Of a DNA stretch of 45,336 nucleotides, positions 8,649-17,162 are shown in pieces. The position numbers and the translations under genes were made by a program. The notes beneath the pieces are model-generated. The model was not told the origin of the DNA. It saw nothing but the letters and a program-made list of their open reading frames with translations, and searched no databases. The stretch lies in the IMG/VR virus record IMGVR_UViG_3300031952_000033, positions 1 through 45,336 of that record; one strand, given 5' to 3'. The DNA comes from a virus. Numbering within the stretch: position 1 is the stretch's first letter; every line of letters starts with the position of its first letter.

Positions 8649-10319
8649 TTATATTCCTTCTCCTGCAAATACTAAATCTTCCGGTCCTTCACTACCTCTA
8701 GCCTTTATCTTAGGAAGTAGAGACTTATATTCTGCATCATAAGATTCCCATTTAATATTTAAACTAGCACATATAGTCTTTTCATATTGGGTAGCTAACC
8801 TATGAGCCTCTTCATAAGACTTACCTGCTCTAATCGCTTGATATTCAAAGGCCTCATGTGCAAGTAAAGGCTTATCCATCCATTCCGGTACCAGTACATC
8901 TTCATAGACTATACTAAAGTCCCTATTATACCCGGCTATTCCTTCTGGTAGTTCTACCTTCTTAACTATGCATTGCGGCGCTATTGGTATAGGTTCTGGT
9001 ATAGTAGTAGATTCTACATTAACCTTCTTAGCCGGTCCACCATCTTTACCTACTACTTTAGGTACTTTAGGTTTATTATCTACCGGTTTATCTCCACCTT
9101 CTATATCACCTTGTATATCCCATTTATGGTATGTAGATAATAGATGTCTTGCTTCATCCTTGAGTATAATACCGTCTTTAACGGCAGTGAATATATCTGC
9201 TATAGCATAATCTGGTGCTTCATCTGGACCAAAGTTTAGTTCTACTTTAGCTTCTACACCGTCATATCCTAGATTATCAAGTATCTGTTTGAATAGGTCC
9301 TCTAGATTCTGCTTAATAGTTCTACGCATAGTAGCTATTTTATAGGTATATATGTCAGAAGCAGTTACAGATGTAGCCTTAGTAAATCCTTGTTCTAGAC
9401 CTAACTTAAGGCTTGGATCTGCTAAGGACATCATAAACTCATCCCGCATCTGTTTAATAAACTCATCATAAGACTGAGTACGTTCTGGTACAGCTATTTC
9501 TATCTTACCTTTACTGTTAGTAGCTATTCTATTACCAGTACTAGACATTGTAGCTATACGTTCACCTATCTTTTGGCTTTCAAAGTCCTCATTAGACATC
9601 CCTTCAAACATCCAGAGCTCATTACCAAAGCTGAACTTCTTAAAGCCTTCATTTAAACTGCCTCTCATACTAAGCCTAATATCATATATACTAGGAGAGA
9701 CATTTCCGTTACTATCTGTAGGTTTAGCTAATAGGCCATACATTACACCTTGACCAAAGGGCGCATGATAGCCAGTTACTCCTACTCTAAAGTGAATGAA
9801 CTGACCCCAGTTAAGAACTACTCCACCATATACTGGTACTAGTTGTAGATTATACTTTACCTGTAAAGGTACATCCGGTGCTACTCTAACAGCATGCCAT
9901 ATTGCTTCTATAGGAACTTTAACAAATCCTTCATTAGTTATTCTCCATAGACTATTACCAAAGGCCTTAAGCTCTATACAAATCTCCATAAGCTTAATAT
10001 CTATATTATTCTTATCACACCATTCAGTAATAACTTCTAAGGCAGTCTTACCGCTAAGACTAAGAGTATAGTTAGGATTACTAGTTAAGAAGAAACCAGT
10101 AGCCATTACTTGTTCACTAAACATAGTAACAGCTTCTTTAAGTAGTGGATCATTCCATAAAGTAGTTACTTGTTCTCTAAAAGAAGGTAACTGATATATA
10201 CCATAATTCTGTTCTACTACTCCTAATACAGCAGTAGTAGTTTGTTTAATTTCAGTATCCTTCTTAGGAACCCCGAATATTGCTTCTTTTAAAGCTGTCT
10301 TTCTAGTTCGTTCATTCAT
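8649..10319 (-). CDS. Portal protein
   Basis: At 556 residues this has the length and pattern of phage portal proteins, the dodecameric ring at the capsid vertex through which DNA is packaged. Diagnostic parts are the N-terminal helix region (LWNDPLLKEAVTMFSEQV), the central FVKVPIEAIWH and VYGGVVLNWGQFIHFR strands, and the long stem helices around residues 270-360. A Pro-rich linker lies near residue 410-450, followed by a helical C-terminal tail that could bind scaffold or packaged DNA. The start overlaps the previous stop (ATGA-type junction). It lies between the scaffold and connector genes. Confidence 0.82.
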   Translation of the reverse strand: MNERTRKTALKEAIFGVPKKDTEIKQTTTAVLGVVEQNYGIYQLPSFREQVTTLWNDPLLKEAVTMFSEQVMATGFFLTSNPNYTLSLSGKTALEVITEWCDKNNIDIKLMEICIELKAFGNSLWRITNEGFVKVPIEAIWHAVRVAPDVPLQVKYNLQLVPVYGGVVLNWGQFIHFRVGVTGYHAPFGQGVMYGLLAKPTDSNGNVSPSIYDIRLSMRGSLNEGFKKFSFGNELWMFEGMSNEDFESQKIGERIATMSSTGNRIATNSKGKIEIAVPERTQSYDEFIKQMRDEFMMSLADPSLKLGLEQGFTKATSVTASDIYTYKIATMRRTIKQNLEDLFKQILDNLGYDGVEAKVELNFGPDEAPDYAIADIFTAVKDGIILKDEARHLLSTYHKWDIQGDIEGGDKPVDNKPKVPKVVGKDGGPAKKVNVESTTIPEPIPIAPQCIVKKVELPEGIAGYNRDFSIVYEDVLVPEWMDKPLLAHEAFEYQAIRAGKSYEEAHRLATQYEKTICASLNIKWESYDAEYKSLLPKIKARGSEGPEDLVFAGEGI

Positions 10320-10561
10320 GTTATACCAAACTCATTCCACAGTCCTTTCCAATAATAGTACATGACTAGCCAGCCATATACTTCTTCAATATCATTGAAG
10401 TTCTCTATTCCTTCCATATTATCTAAAATCCAAGTACAAAAGGGACAAAGGGTTAGAGTGTCATTGTTTACAGTTCTCTCACGTCTTTCTTTATAGATCA
10501 TGGACTTAAGGCACCATTCACAAGATATATTACTATAATCATCTTGCGCCATTCGCCTCAC
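10316..10561 (-). CDS. Small zinc-binding protein between scaffold and portal
   Basis: This 81-residue protein carries CEWC (about residues 14-17) and CPFC (about 39-42), a four-cysteine zinc site, and an aromatic C-terminal half (YGWLVMYYYWKGLW). It begins either at a GTG at 10561, which overlaps the scaffold stop as GTGA, or at the ATG at 10552. It is not a known portal accessory. Tight coupling to the portal gene suggests a role in assembly or a late regulatory role. Confidence 0.5.
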   Translation of the reverse strand: MRRMAQDDYSNISCEWCLKSMIYKERRERTVNNDTLTLCPFCTWILDNMEGIENFNDIEEVYGWLVMYYYWKGLWNEFGIT

Positions 10562-11862
10562 TTCTTTTCTTTATAGAGAACCCTTCTTAGGTCCTCAGCT
10601 AGTTTCTGTCCGCCCTTATTCATAGAACTAATAATATTACCCGGCGGTAATACACTCTCTACCTTCTTAAATATATCTTCTTTAGTCTTTTCTACAGCTT
10701 CCTTAATAGCTTTATCTTTCTCTATTCCTACAGTCTTACTTGCCTCTTGTAGTCTAGTTACAGAAGTCTCTAGTTCTACTATTCTAACGTCCTTAGCATC
10801 TAGTTTAGGTACAGTAGCTGCAGGGGGTGTAACTACTGGAGGTGTAGGTTCTACTATTACTGGTGTTGGAACTACTACAGGTGCCGGTACTATTACTGGT
10901 TCAGGTGTAGGGTTAGTAGCGGGTGTAGGTATAGGTTCTGGTTTAGGAACTACAGTATTATTAGTAGGATTAGCAGCAGTTGTATTATTAGCTGAAGTAG
11001 ACTCTATTTTATGTTTAAGTTTTTCTTCATCATTCATAATAGGTTCACCACCTTTAGAAGTATCATTATCTTCTAACTTAATCAAATTACTAGGGTTAGG
11101 TTGTGTTATAGGTGCCGGTGCTACAACATCTATAGTAGTAAGATTATTAGCCGGTATTTCTGGTACTTGAGCAGCTTCTTTCTTAGGTTCTGTTTTAGCC
11201 TTAATATAACCACAATAAGCCGCTGGATTACCTTTATCACTATTCTTACTTATACAGTCGTCCCAATCTTCATAATCAGCAAATGGTTCTCCTAGTGTCT
11301 TAGTAAACTCTATAGCTTCTACTTTTACTCTATTAATAAAAGCTTCTTGAGTCTCTACACCTTCTAATATGCCTTCCATAAGGCCACGTTTACCTTCAAC
11401 TAGCTTCATTCGTACTGAATCATCACCGGGAGTAAGGCCGCTCAATAGGTCTATTCTATTAAATACTAAGCCATAGAATTCTACTCCAGCTTCAGTACGC
11501 TTCTCTTCTCTCCATGTATACTCTACAGATACTTTATTTATTTCTCTGTTTCTAATCTTTTCTATAAAAGGACTAGGTACATAGAGTAAAGCTTCTATAC
11601 ATTCATTCTTTTCATTCCAATTAGCATCTACAGTAAAAGCACCCGGTATAATAGCTAAGTGGTTTATTCCTATATTCCTTTGTGCTAGACTTCTAGCTCC
11701 TTCATATAGTTCTTTTGTTATAAAGATTCTAACTGGATATTCCGGATCTTCTGGATGTACAGTAGATTTAGGAGTCTTAGCTATAACCATTACAAGGTTA
11801 GACCTATTCAGATTCTCTGGTATCTTAACCCATTCATAAGACTCGTATCTTTCCTTACCCAA
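10558..11862 (-). CDS. Prohead protease fused to scaffold
   Basis: The N-terminal 180 residues resemble serine prohead proteases: a His in NIGINHLAI, a probable nucleophile Ser in INKVSVEYTW, and the conserved closing block FNRIDLLSGLTPGDD. A segment with DDCISKNSDKGNPAAYC follows, a motif often seen at the end of such proteases. Then comes a Pro/Val-rich spacer (about 260-350), probably disordered, and a coiled-coil C-terminus that would act as scaffold. The protease should cut scaffold and capsid after assembly. GGTGA precedes a TTG at 11862, chosen as the start; a GTG at 11871 is possible. Confidence 0.65.
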   Translation of the reverse strand: MGKERYESYEWVKIPENLNRSNLVMVIAKTPKSTVHPEDPEYPVRIFITKELYEGARSLAQRNIGINHLAIIPGAFTVDANWNEKNECIEALLYVPSPFIEKIRNREINKVSVEYTWREEKRTEAGVEFYGLVFNRIDLLSGLTPGDDSVRMKLVEGKRGLMEGILEGVETQEAFINRVKVEAIEFTKTLGEPFADYEDWDDCISKNSDKGNPAAYCGYIKAKTEPKKEAAQVPEIPANNLTTIDVVAPAPITQPNPSNLIKLEDNDTSKGGEPIMNDEEKLKHKIESTSANNTTAANPTNNTVVPKPEPIPTPATNPTPEPVIVPAPVVVPTPVIVEPTPPVVTPPAATVPKLDAKDVRIVELETSVTRLQEASKTVGIEKDKAIKEAVEKTKEDIFKKVESVLPPGNIISSMNKGGQKLAEDLRRVLYKEKK

Positions 11863-11874
11863 AAGACTCACCTA

Positions 11875-12204
11875 TTAGATCGCTTTAGCAATCTTAGCCA
11901 AATAACCATTTGCACTAGCTATAGTAGTATATACACTTGCTATAGTTATTACACTAGCCGGTGAGGTATCATTATTTCCACCCTCAGCTACGTAGCATGT
12001 TATACTGTCTGAACCTACTCCACTAGGAGTATGTACATAAGTAGCTGACTGGTTCCCTGCACCAGTAAGGTTCACTCCACCTTTCTTCCATTGGTAGGTT
12101 AGATTACTAGCATTAGCATAGCCGGTTACTGTTGCTATAAAGCTTACTGCTTCACCAAATACTATGGTTGTACTTAACGGACTTATTGTTACGTCTAAAG
12201 CCAT
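11875..12204 (-). CDS. Ig-like domain protein, probable head decoration
   Basis: The 109 residues form one bacterial/viral Ig-like domain (about 5-90): TTIVFGEAVSFIATVTG, the core Trp in YQWKKGG, and the paired strand DSITCYVAEG. A short helix ends the protein. Ig domains on capsids often bind cell surfaces weakly. It is next to the repeat-domain protein and before the scaffold gene. An AAAGGTGAT ribosome binding site precedes the ATG at good spacing. Confidence 0.65.
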   Translation of the reverse strand: MALDVTISPLSTTIVFGEAVSFIATVTGYANASNLTYQWKKGGVNLTGAGNQSATYVHTPSGVGSDSITCYVAEGGNNDTSPASVITIASVYTTIASANGYLAKIAKAI

Positions 12205-12219
12205 TTCATATCACCTTTA

Positions 12220-13281
12220 TTAATCTGACGCCATTGTAGGCGTTACAGTAGTATTCTGCGTTATAATAGTAATTAAGGTATTGGCAGCTGCACTTACAGT
12301 GTTCGTTGGAGTCCAATGGTCTGTATGGAATCCACTTCCCGGAGTAACTACACAAGTAATTCCTGCTCCATATTCTACTCCAGTAACTGTCTGTCCAGTA
12401 GTCTTACCTGTTCCATTTATAGTCAATGTACAGTTTGTTAAAGTTCCTACAGTTACGGTATAGGTTAGTTTCTTCATTACACAGTAACATGTAATGTTAG
12501 CAGCCGGTATAACAACATGAGTATGAGCATTACCAGAATCCACTACTACACCAGCAACTACCCAATAGTCTACACCATATCCAGTAGCGGGTGTACAAGT
12601 TACAGTAACGTTATCTGCTTCATTTTGACTTCCAGTGGCTACATCTAAAGATCCACCAACAGCAGTAACTCCAGTAGTCAAAGTTCTCTGTATCTTACCA
12701 AAGGTTGGTGTCATAGTCTTATTACCATCCATAGTAACTGCATGTGTAGCATTTGCATCATCATCAGCCCACTTAGTAAATTCATAATGGGCCGATGGAG
12801 TAGCTACTAGAGTAACTACAACACCAACATCATGGTAGGATACTGTCTGATTACCAAAGTCTACAGTAACTCCGTCCTTTTTAACTGATCCACCACTAAA
12901 GGCGGCTATAGTCAATGCTTTATGAGCAGCATAGGTAGCAGTAACTGTAGTATTCTTTCTTATTATTAATCTAAGAACTGGACTAACTACAGTCTCTTGA
13001 GCAGCGCCCGCTCTATCTATATGCCAGTGTAAAAATTCTATATGACTAGTACTATTCTCATTAAATGTTAAAGTAACCGCCGTACCTTCAGGGAATTTAT
13101 CTCCAGTACTTGCTCCAGTAATAGTACCGTTATTAGCATGTACAGCAGTTATTGTTAGTGTATATTGATATTGTTTAAGCATAGAATTATTATATCCACA
13201 CGTCTTACATATCGCTAGTGTAGAATTAAAATTAGCTATTTCTCCACAACTAGGACATTGTTTTATATCAGTCATATTCAT
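12220..13281 (-). CDS. Surface protein with zinc ribbon and four bacterial-repeat domains
   Basis: The N-terminus holds a zinc ribbon (CPSC at 9-12 and CKTC at 25-28). Four beta repeats of about 76 residues follow, of the InlB B-repeat/'bacterial repeat' type, with marks such as GTAVTLTF, YEFTKWADD and MDGNKTMTPTF. Such repeats form elongated adhesive rods. The position between terminase and Ig protein suggests a head fibre or decoration. A cytoplasm-type zinc ribbon on an adhesin rod is unusual and may be the capsid-binding anchor. Confidence 0.65.
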   Translation of the reverse strand: MNMTDIKQCPSCGEIANFNSTLAICKTCGYNNSMLKQYQYTLTITAVHANNGTITGASTGDKFPEGTAVTLTFNENSTSHIEFLHWHIDRAGAAQETVVSPVLRLIIRKNTTVTATYAAHKALTIAAFSGGSVKKDGVTVDFGNQTVSYHDVGVVVTLVATPSAHYEFTKWADDDANATHAVTMDGNKTMTPTFGKIQRTLTTGVTAVGGSLDVATGSQNEADNVTVTCTPATGYGVDYWVVAGVVVDSGNAHTHVVIPAANITCYCVMKKLTYTVTVGTLTNCTLTINGTGKTTGQTVTGVEYGAGITCVVTPGSGFHTDHWTPTNTVSAAANTLITIITQNTTVTPTMASD

Positions 13282-13340
13282 TCCTACTAATAGTATAGCC
13301 TTCCTAACCTATTAAGTGTTACTCCAGTTTATAAAGCTTC

Positions 13341-14594
13341 CTATACTTCTTTAAAATATACTCTACCACCTGTATCACCAGTTAATGGTACTACTGGTTC
13401 ATATATAGATAAAGCTAAAGCATCTACAATATCAGACTTAGAGCTCTTAGCCTTTTCACCTTTAACGTACCTATATTGCTTTAAGGCTATTACCAATCTA
13501 GGATTCCCATTTGGTATTATAAGTCTATGCTCCCGGATCATTCTTTGTAATTGACCAAACATCTGCTCCTTATGACCTAAAGCAAAATCTATAAACTTTA
13601 CTCTAAACCTAGCAGTCCTATCAAACCATTGTTTATATTCTGGAGGCTTACTATCACCTTTACTTACAAACGGTTTATACCTAGCTATAATCTCTAAGAT
13701 TTCTGGTCCAATCATTTCAATAGGTTTACCTTTCCATTCTTTAACAAATAGTATCTTTCTTATAGTGGTACCTATTCTTTCTGTAACTACTAATACAGTA
13801 TCACCACCAAAATCTATTCCTATCTCTACTCTACTATTAGCCCCACCTTCCCTAATATCCTCTTCTGTTATACCTTCACACTTTTCTATATGCTTACTAG
13901 GGAAGAATGCCCTTTCAGACTCTTCCGGTGGCCTACCTAATACTTCTACTGCATATCTAGCTCTACTCATCTTCTTTTTCTTTTCATCTTCTATACTTTT
14001 ATTATGCCATGGTAGGCCTTCAGCAGACCATATATGAACTTTAAAAGTTCCTTTCTTTTCTGTTGCCCATTCTACAAAATAGCTAGTAGCAACGTGTGGT
14101 GTAGATAATACTATAAGTTTAGATATAGGACCAGTAATGTTACCCATAGCTGTTTCTACTGATTCATTCTTTACTTCACAACATTCATCTATAATAACTA
14201 TATCAGCTGGAATACCTCTTATCTGTTTATCTGTTACTCCTTTAACTATTACATTATTACCATTAGTAGCTTCAAATCCTTTAAGTGGTACAATACTATA
14301 TACACCCTCAGCTACTATATCTTTACTCATCTCTGGACGCTTCTTAAAGATTTCTCTAATATGATAATACAATATGTTATCTTGAGCACTTAATAGTAAA
14401 ACCTTTACATTCCTTCCAGATTCAAACACCCACCATAATATAACTACAGCTGTACAAAGCGTCTTACCAGACTGCCTTCCAGCCGATATAAGTAGTTTAT
14501 GTATGTCAAGGGCTATACCATCTAATAGAAAGGCCTTCTGGTCCTCTGTAGGTATTAAACCAGTAAGATGTGTAAAGTATTTTACTATATCCAT
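13341..14594 (-). CDS. terL: Terminase large subunit
   Basis: This is the packaging motor and nuclease, about 417 residues, a normal length. The ATPase has Walker A AGRQSGKT (about 38-45), Walker B IVIIDE (about 132-137) and a coupling motif IVLSTP. The nuclease half has RVEIGIDFGGDT with the first metal-binding Asp, and KSDIVDALALS with the last. The frame extends to a TTG at 14603, but the ATG at 14594 is preferred. It overlaps the GNAT gene by 10 bases. No small terminase subunit is recognisable nearby; the small ParB-like or unknown proteins could fill that role. Confidence 0.92.
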   Translation of the reverse strand: MDIVKYFTHLTGLIPTEDQKAFLLDGIALDIHKLLISAGRQSGKTLCTAVVILWWVFESGRNVKVLLLSAQDNILYYHIREIFKKRPEMSKDIVAEGVYSIVPLKGFEATNGNNVIVKGVTDKQIRGIPADIVIIDECCEVKNESVETAMGNITGPISKLIVLSTPHVATSYFVEWATEKKGTFKVHIWSAEGLPWHNKSIEDEKKKKMSRARYAVEVLGRPPEESERAFFPSKHIEKCEGITEEDIREGGANSRVEIGIDFGGDTVLVVTERIGTTIRKILFVKEWKGKPIEMIGPEILEIIARYKPFVSKGDSKPPEYKQWFDRTARFRVKFIDFALGHKEQMFGQLQRMIREHRLIIPNGNPRLVIALKQYRYVKGEKAKSSKSDIVDALALSIYEPVVPLTGDTGGRVYFKEV

Positions 14595-14917
14595 AGTACC
14601 CAACTCTCTCTTACTTTATCCCATTTAAATCCTAATCTCTGCCAGAACCCTTCTAATGAAGATCCGTCTATTAAGCTAACAGTATCTACTTTATATAGTC
14701 TAGCTAGTCCAAATATTATCCTAGCTAAGAAACTACCATAACCTTTACCTCTATACCTTTCTACTACCTTAAAATCTGAAATATACATATTATCATTCTT
14801 ACTATCTAAGGCCCACTCACTAGAAGCTATTAACCTATGATTCATAGTCTCTAAACTAATAAAGTTTCCTAGAAGGTCTATCTCTACCCTTACCTTATTA
14901 AAGTTTATTTCCTTCAT
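14585..14917 (-). CDS. GNAT-family acetyltransferase
   Basis: The protein of 110 residues transfers an acyl group from acyl-CoA; its target is unknown. It has the acetyl-CoA loop ERYRGKGYGSFLAR (about 54-67), the preceding strand MYISDFKVV, and a C-terminal WQRLGFKW, all typical of GNAT enzymes. The ATG at 14917 overlaps the stop of the ParB-like gene as TAATG, so the two should be co-translated. Modification of a capsid or host protein is possible. Confidence 0.75.
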   Translation of the reverse strand: MKEINFNKVRVEIDLLGNFISLETMNHRLIASSEWALDSKNDNMYISDFKVVERYRGKGYGSFLARIIFGLARLYKVDTVSLIDGSSLEGFWQRLGFKWDKVRESWVLWI

Positions 14918-15192
14918 TACTTCTTTCTCCAATTATAGCCTTCTGGAATCTTTACTACAGTACAAATAAATTCTTTAAACCCAAGACTCTTACCTATATA
15001 ATACCTATGATAACCATCTACCATTCGGTATTTACCGTTCCCTAAATCTTCTACATAGATAGGGTTCTTTATCCCGTTCTTCTTTATGTCTATAGCTAAT
15101 GGAGTATTCTCTATAGTTCTTATTTCTATAAATATTTGAGTTACTATGTTTTCTATAGGAACTTTAATAGTTTTAACTTTTACTAAGTCCAT
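14917..15192 (-). CDS. ParB/sulfiredoxin-fold domain protein
   Basis: This 91-residue protein consists almost entirely of a ParB N-terminal-like domain: VPIENIVTQ, DIKKNGIKNPIYVED, and the signature YRMVDGYHRYYIGKSLGF. ParB-fold proteins in viruses may bind or hydrolyse CTP or ATP, or nick DNA. The HTH domain of true ParB is absent, so it is not a full partition protein. It overlaps the Cas4-like gene upstream by 20 bases and is coupled to the GNAT gene. Confidence 0.75.
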   Translation of the reverse strand: MDLVKVKTIKVPIENIVTQIFIEIRTIENTPLAIDIKKNGIKNPIYVEDLGNGKYRMVDGYHRYYIGKSLGFKEFICTVVKIPEGYNWRKK

Positions 15193-15886
15193 AATACTCC
15201 CTCATAGCTAAATACCAATCACAGTTTTCTTTAACATTCTTAGGACAGAACTTACATATTTTTATATTAGGTGGACTTACCTTTTCTAGTCCTCTAAAAC
15301 ACCTTACTACATGTCGTATCCAATCTTCTATACCTTCATCATATTGTACCGGTATAGATTTCATTAGCCTTCCAGTTCTCTGACTATATATCTCTACATA
15401 AGACCTTATCCATAAAGGATAACCAAGGTATTCTAATTTCTCCTTTAGAACCCACATGTATAGTTGAAGTTGTTTTACAGCGGCCTTAATTTCTCTACCC
15501 CACATATATTTCTTAGAAGTTGTCTTAACCTCTATTAAAGCTGTAAATTTCTTATTAGTAGCTACATCCCTTATTATTCTAAGGTCATCATATAGTCCTA
15601 ATACTATAACATCATCCACTTGTTTATAGAATATCCTTCTTGTCTTGTATAATGAAGCTAAATTGTTAAGCTTAATTCTGAGTCTTAATCTATCAAATCC
15701 CTTATTAGGGAAGCTGTATAAGTAATGTAGTCTATTTCCTATGGCTATAGCACCAAAGCTACCGTTACCTATTTCTTTAGTTCTCTTAAAAAGTTCTAAC
15801 TTAGACCTTTTAGGACAGAATTCAAAGTGTGATAGTTTACTAATAGAAAAATAGAGAAGATAGGGTTGAGTGTTATTATTACTCAA
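15173..15886 (-). CDS. Cas4/RecB-like PD-(D/E)XK nuclease with Fe-S cysteines
   Basis: The 237-residue protein has all parts of a Cas4-type nuclease: Cys24 (FEFCPKR), a His at 54, metal-binding Asp in LGLYDDLR (100-101), the ExK pair IEVKTT (119-121), the Q-x3-Y motif QLQLY (139-143), and the C-terminal cysteines 211, 214 and 222 (CKFC, C). It should bind a 4Fe-4S cluster and act as a DNA exonuclease. No CRISPR array or other Cas genes are present. It starts at a TTG, 16 bases after the capsid gene. Roles in packaging-linked end processing or recombination are possible. Confidence 0.82.
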   Translation of the reverse strand: MSNNNTQPYLLYFSISKLSHFEFCPKRSKLELFKRTKEIGNGSFGAIAIGNRLHYLYSFPNKGFDRLRLRIKLNNLASLYKTRRIFYKQVDDVIVLGLYDDLRIIRDVATNKKFTALIEVKTTSKKYMWGREIKAAVKQLQLYMWVLKEKLEYLGYPLWIRSYVEIYSQRTGRLMKSIPVQYDEGIEDWIRHVVRCFRGLEKVSPPNIKICKFCPKNVKENCDWYLAMREYYGLSKS

Positions 15887-15901
15887 TTCAATTCCAACCT
15901 A

Positions 15902-17044
15902 TCACTTAGGTGTTGGTAAGACACCATCTGGAGCACCAATAGCGATAGCGCCCGGAAAGAGTATAACACAACCATACCGAACTGTTCCAATAAAGCCGTA
16001 TTCATTCCACACTGGGAAGAGAATAGGCTCAATCTTCAAAGATCGTCTGGTTACAAGGGCTATAGCTTTCTGACTATTAAGAGCAATCACTACACCTTTA
16101 GGCAATAGTGATTCCTTGATTATAGTGCAGCCAAGGGCTAGTTTGATCTTACCTGCGGTTATCGGATCTGTAGAACCTTCATACAAGACGTTTGTCATCT
16201 GTATGATATTCAACAGTTGCCAATAAACATCGGCAGCAACCAATACATAGTCTGCAGGTCCATAAGTCTTATAGTCTGTATAAGTGGAATTAGCCTCACC
16301 TGACACGGTTACAGCAATACCAATATCTACAGCAGCTATAATACTAAGGAACTGGGCCCAAGTAATTCCGCCGTTTGCAGCTGTACTTGTACTTATTACT
16401 GCAGCTCCAGCCAGCTTACCAAAGTAAGTACTTTGAGCTGTAGTATCTGCTAGGTCAAATCCCAACAGACATCTAAGTAGGTCTCTAGTCATTCTCATGG
16501 CGACGCCATGTCCTAGACCTTCAGCCATTTCTCCTTGTACTTCAAATGTTACATCTTCCAGAAGTGCTCTAGTCCAAGAAACTTTACCACCGCGTTCCGA
16601 TTCGGGACTCGAAAGGTCCACTGTGGCATAGTCTATTGTTTTCTCAACATGAGGAAGTTGAACATTAGTTGGTGTTGATATCGCTTCTTGATACTCAACC
16701 AGCGGGACTTTAAAGACTACACTATTGGTAACATATTTCTTAGCGAAACTGTCATCCATATAGCGAGTAAAGCCTCTAATTACTGAATTGAATATTTCTA
16801 GAGTAGCAGCAACCAACATTCCTGACTGGTCATTAACCATGTCGCTAATTGTTCTACCTCTCAAAGCACCTTCAGACGGTTCGGAACCTATACCAGTATC
16901 ATCAATGGCCTCAGCCAGATGCTTAGTATAGTTCTTAACAAACTTGTCTGTAAAAGGATGGAATTCCTTTCTACTACGCTCAATAAACTCTAAGACTTCC
17001 GGACTAGTCGCTTTTGCTTCCAAAAGGGTTTTTCTAGTATCCAT
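15902..17044 (-). CDS. HK97-like major capsid protein
   Basis: The 380-residue protein has the layout of HK97-fold capsid proteins: a charged helical N-terminal arm (about 1-60), then an E-loop and P-domain (FKVPLVEYQEAISTPTN, VSWTRALLEDVTFEV), an A-domain (YVLVAADVYWQLLN) and a C-terminal strand region ending GCVILFPGAIAIG. A CAGGAGAA ribosome binding site lies nine bases before the ATG at 17044. Codon use is distinct from its neighbours, with many ATC/ATT Ile and GCT Ala codons, as expected for a very highly expressed gene. A separate TATA box at 17143-17153 drives it. Confidence 0.8.
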   Translation of the reverse strand: MDTRKTLLEAKATSPEVLEFIERSRKEFHPFTDKFVKNYTKHLAEAIDDTGIGSEPSEGALRGRTISDMVNDQSGMLVAATLEIFNSVIRGFTRYMDDSFAKKYVTNSVVFKVPLVEYQEAISTPTNVQLPHVEKTIDYATVDLSSPESERGGKVSWTRALLEDVTFEVQGEMAEGLGHGVAMRMTRDLLRCLLGFDLADTTAQSTYFGKLAGAAVISTSTAANGGITWAQFLSIIAAVDIGIAVTVSGEANSTYTDYKTYGPADYVLVAADVYWQLLNIIQMTNVLYEGSTDPITAGKIKLALGCTIIKESLLPKGVVIALNSQKAIALVTRRSLKIEPILFPVWNEYGFIGTVRYGCVILFPGAIAIGAPDGVLPTPK

Positions 17045-17142
17045 ATTTTTATTCTCCTGTAATTTCAATCTACTACAAGCAGATCGCTTATAGATTCTAT
17101 CCTACTAATACTAATGTACACCAATGGATATAAGTATTACCC

Positions 17143-17153
17143 TATTATATAAA
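17143..17153 (-). promoter_or_regulatory. TATA-box promoter for the capsid gene
   Basis: On the minus strand the box reads TTTATATAATA. The predicted start of transcription is about 17120, leaving a leader of roughly 75 bases before the ATG at 17044. This 94-base gap after the fusion glycosyltransferase gene holds no reading frame. A dedicated promoter and long leader fit a strongly expressed late gene. Confidence 0.5.
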
Positions 17154-17162
17154 CCTTTAGAT

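Noticed and set aside
15173-15886. Cas4-like gene as part of a CRISPR-Cas system
   Set aside because: No cas1, cas2, effector genes or array are present; stand-alone Cas4-like nucleases are common in archaeal viruses.
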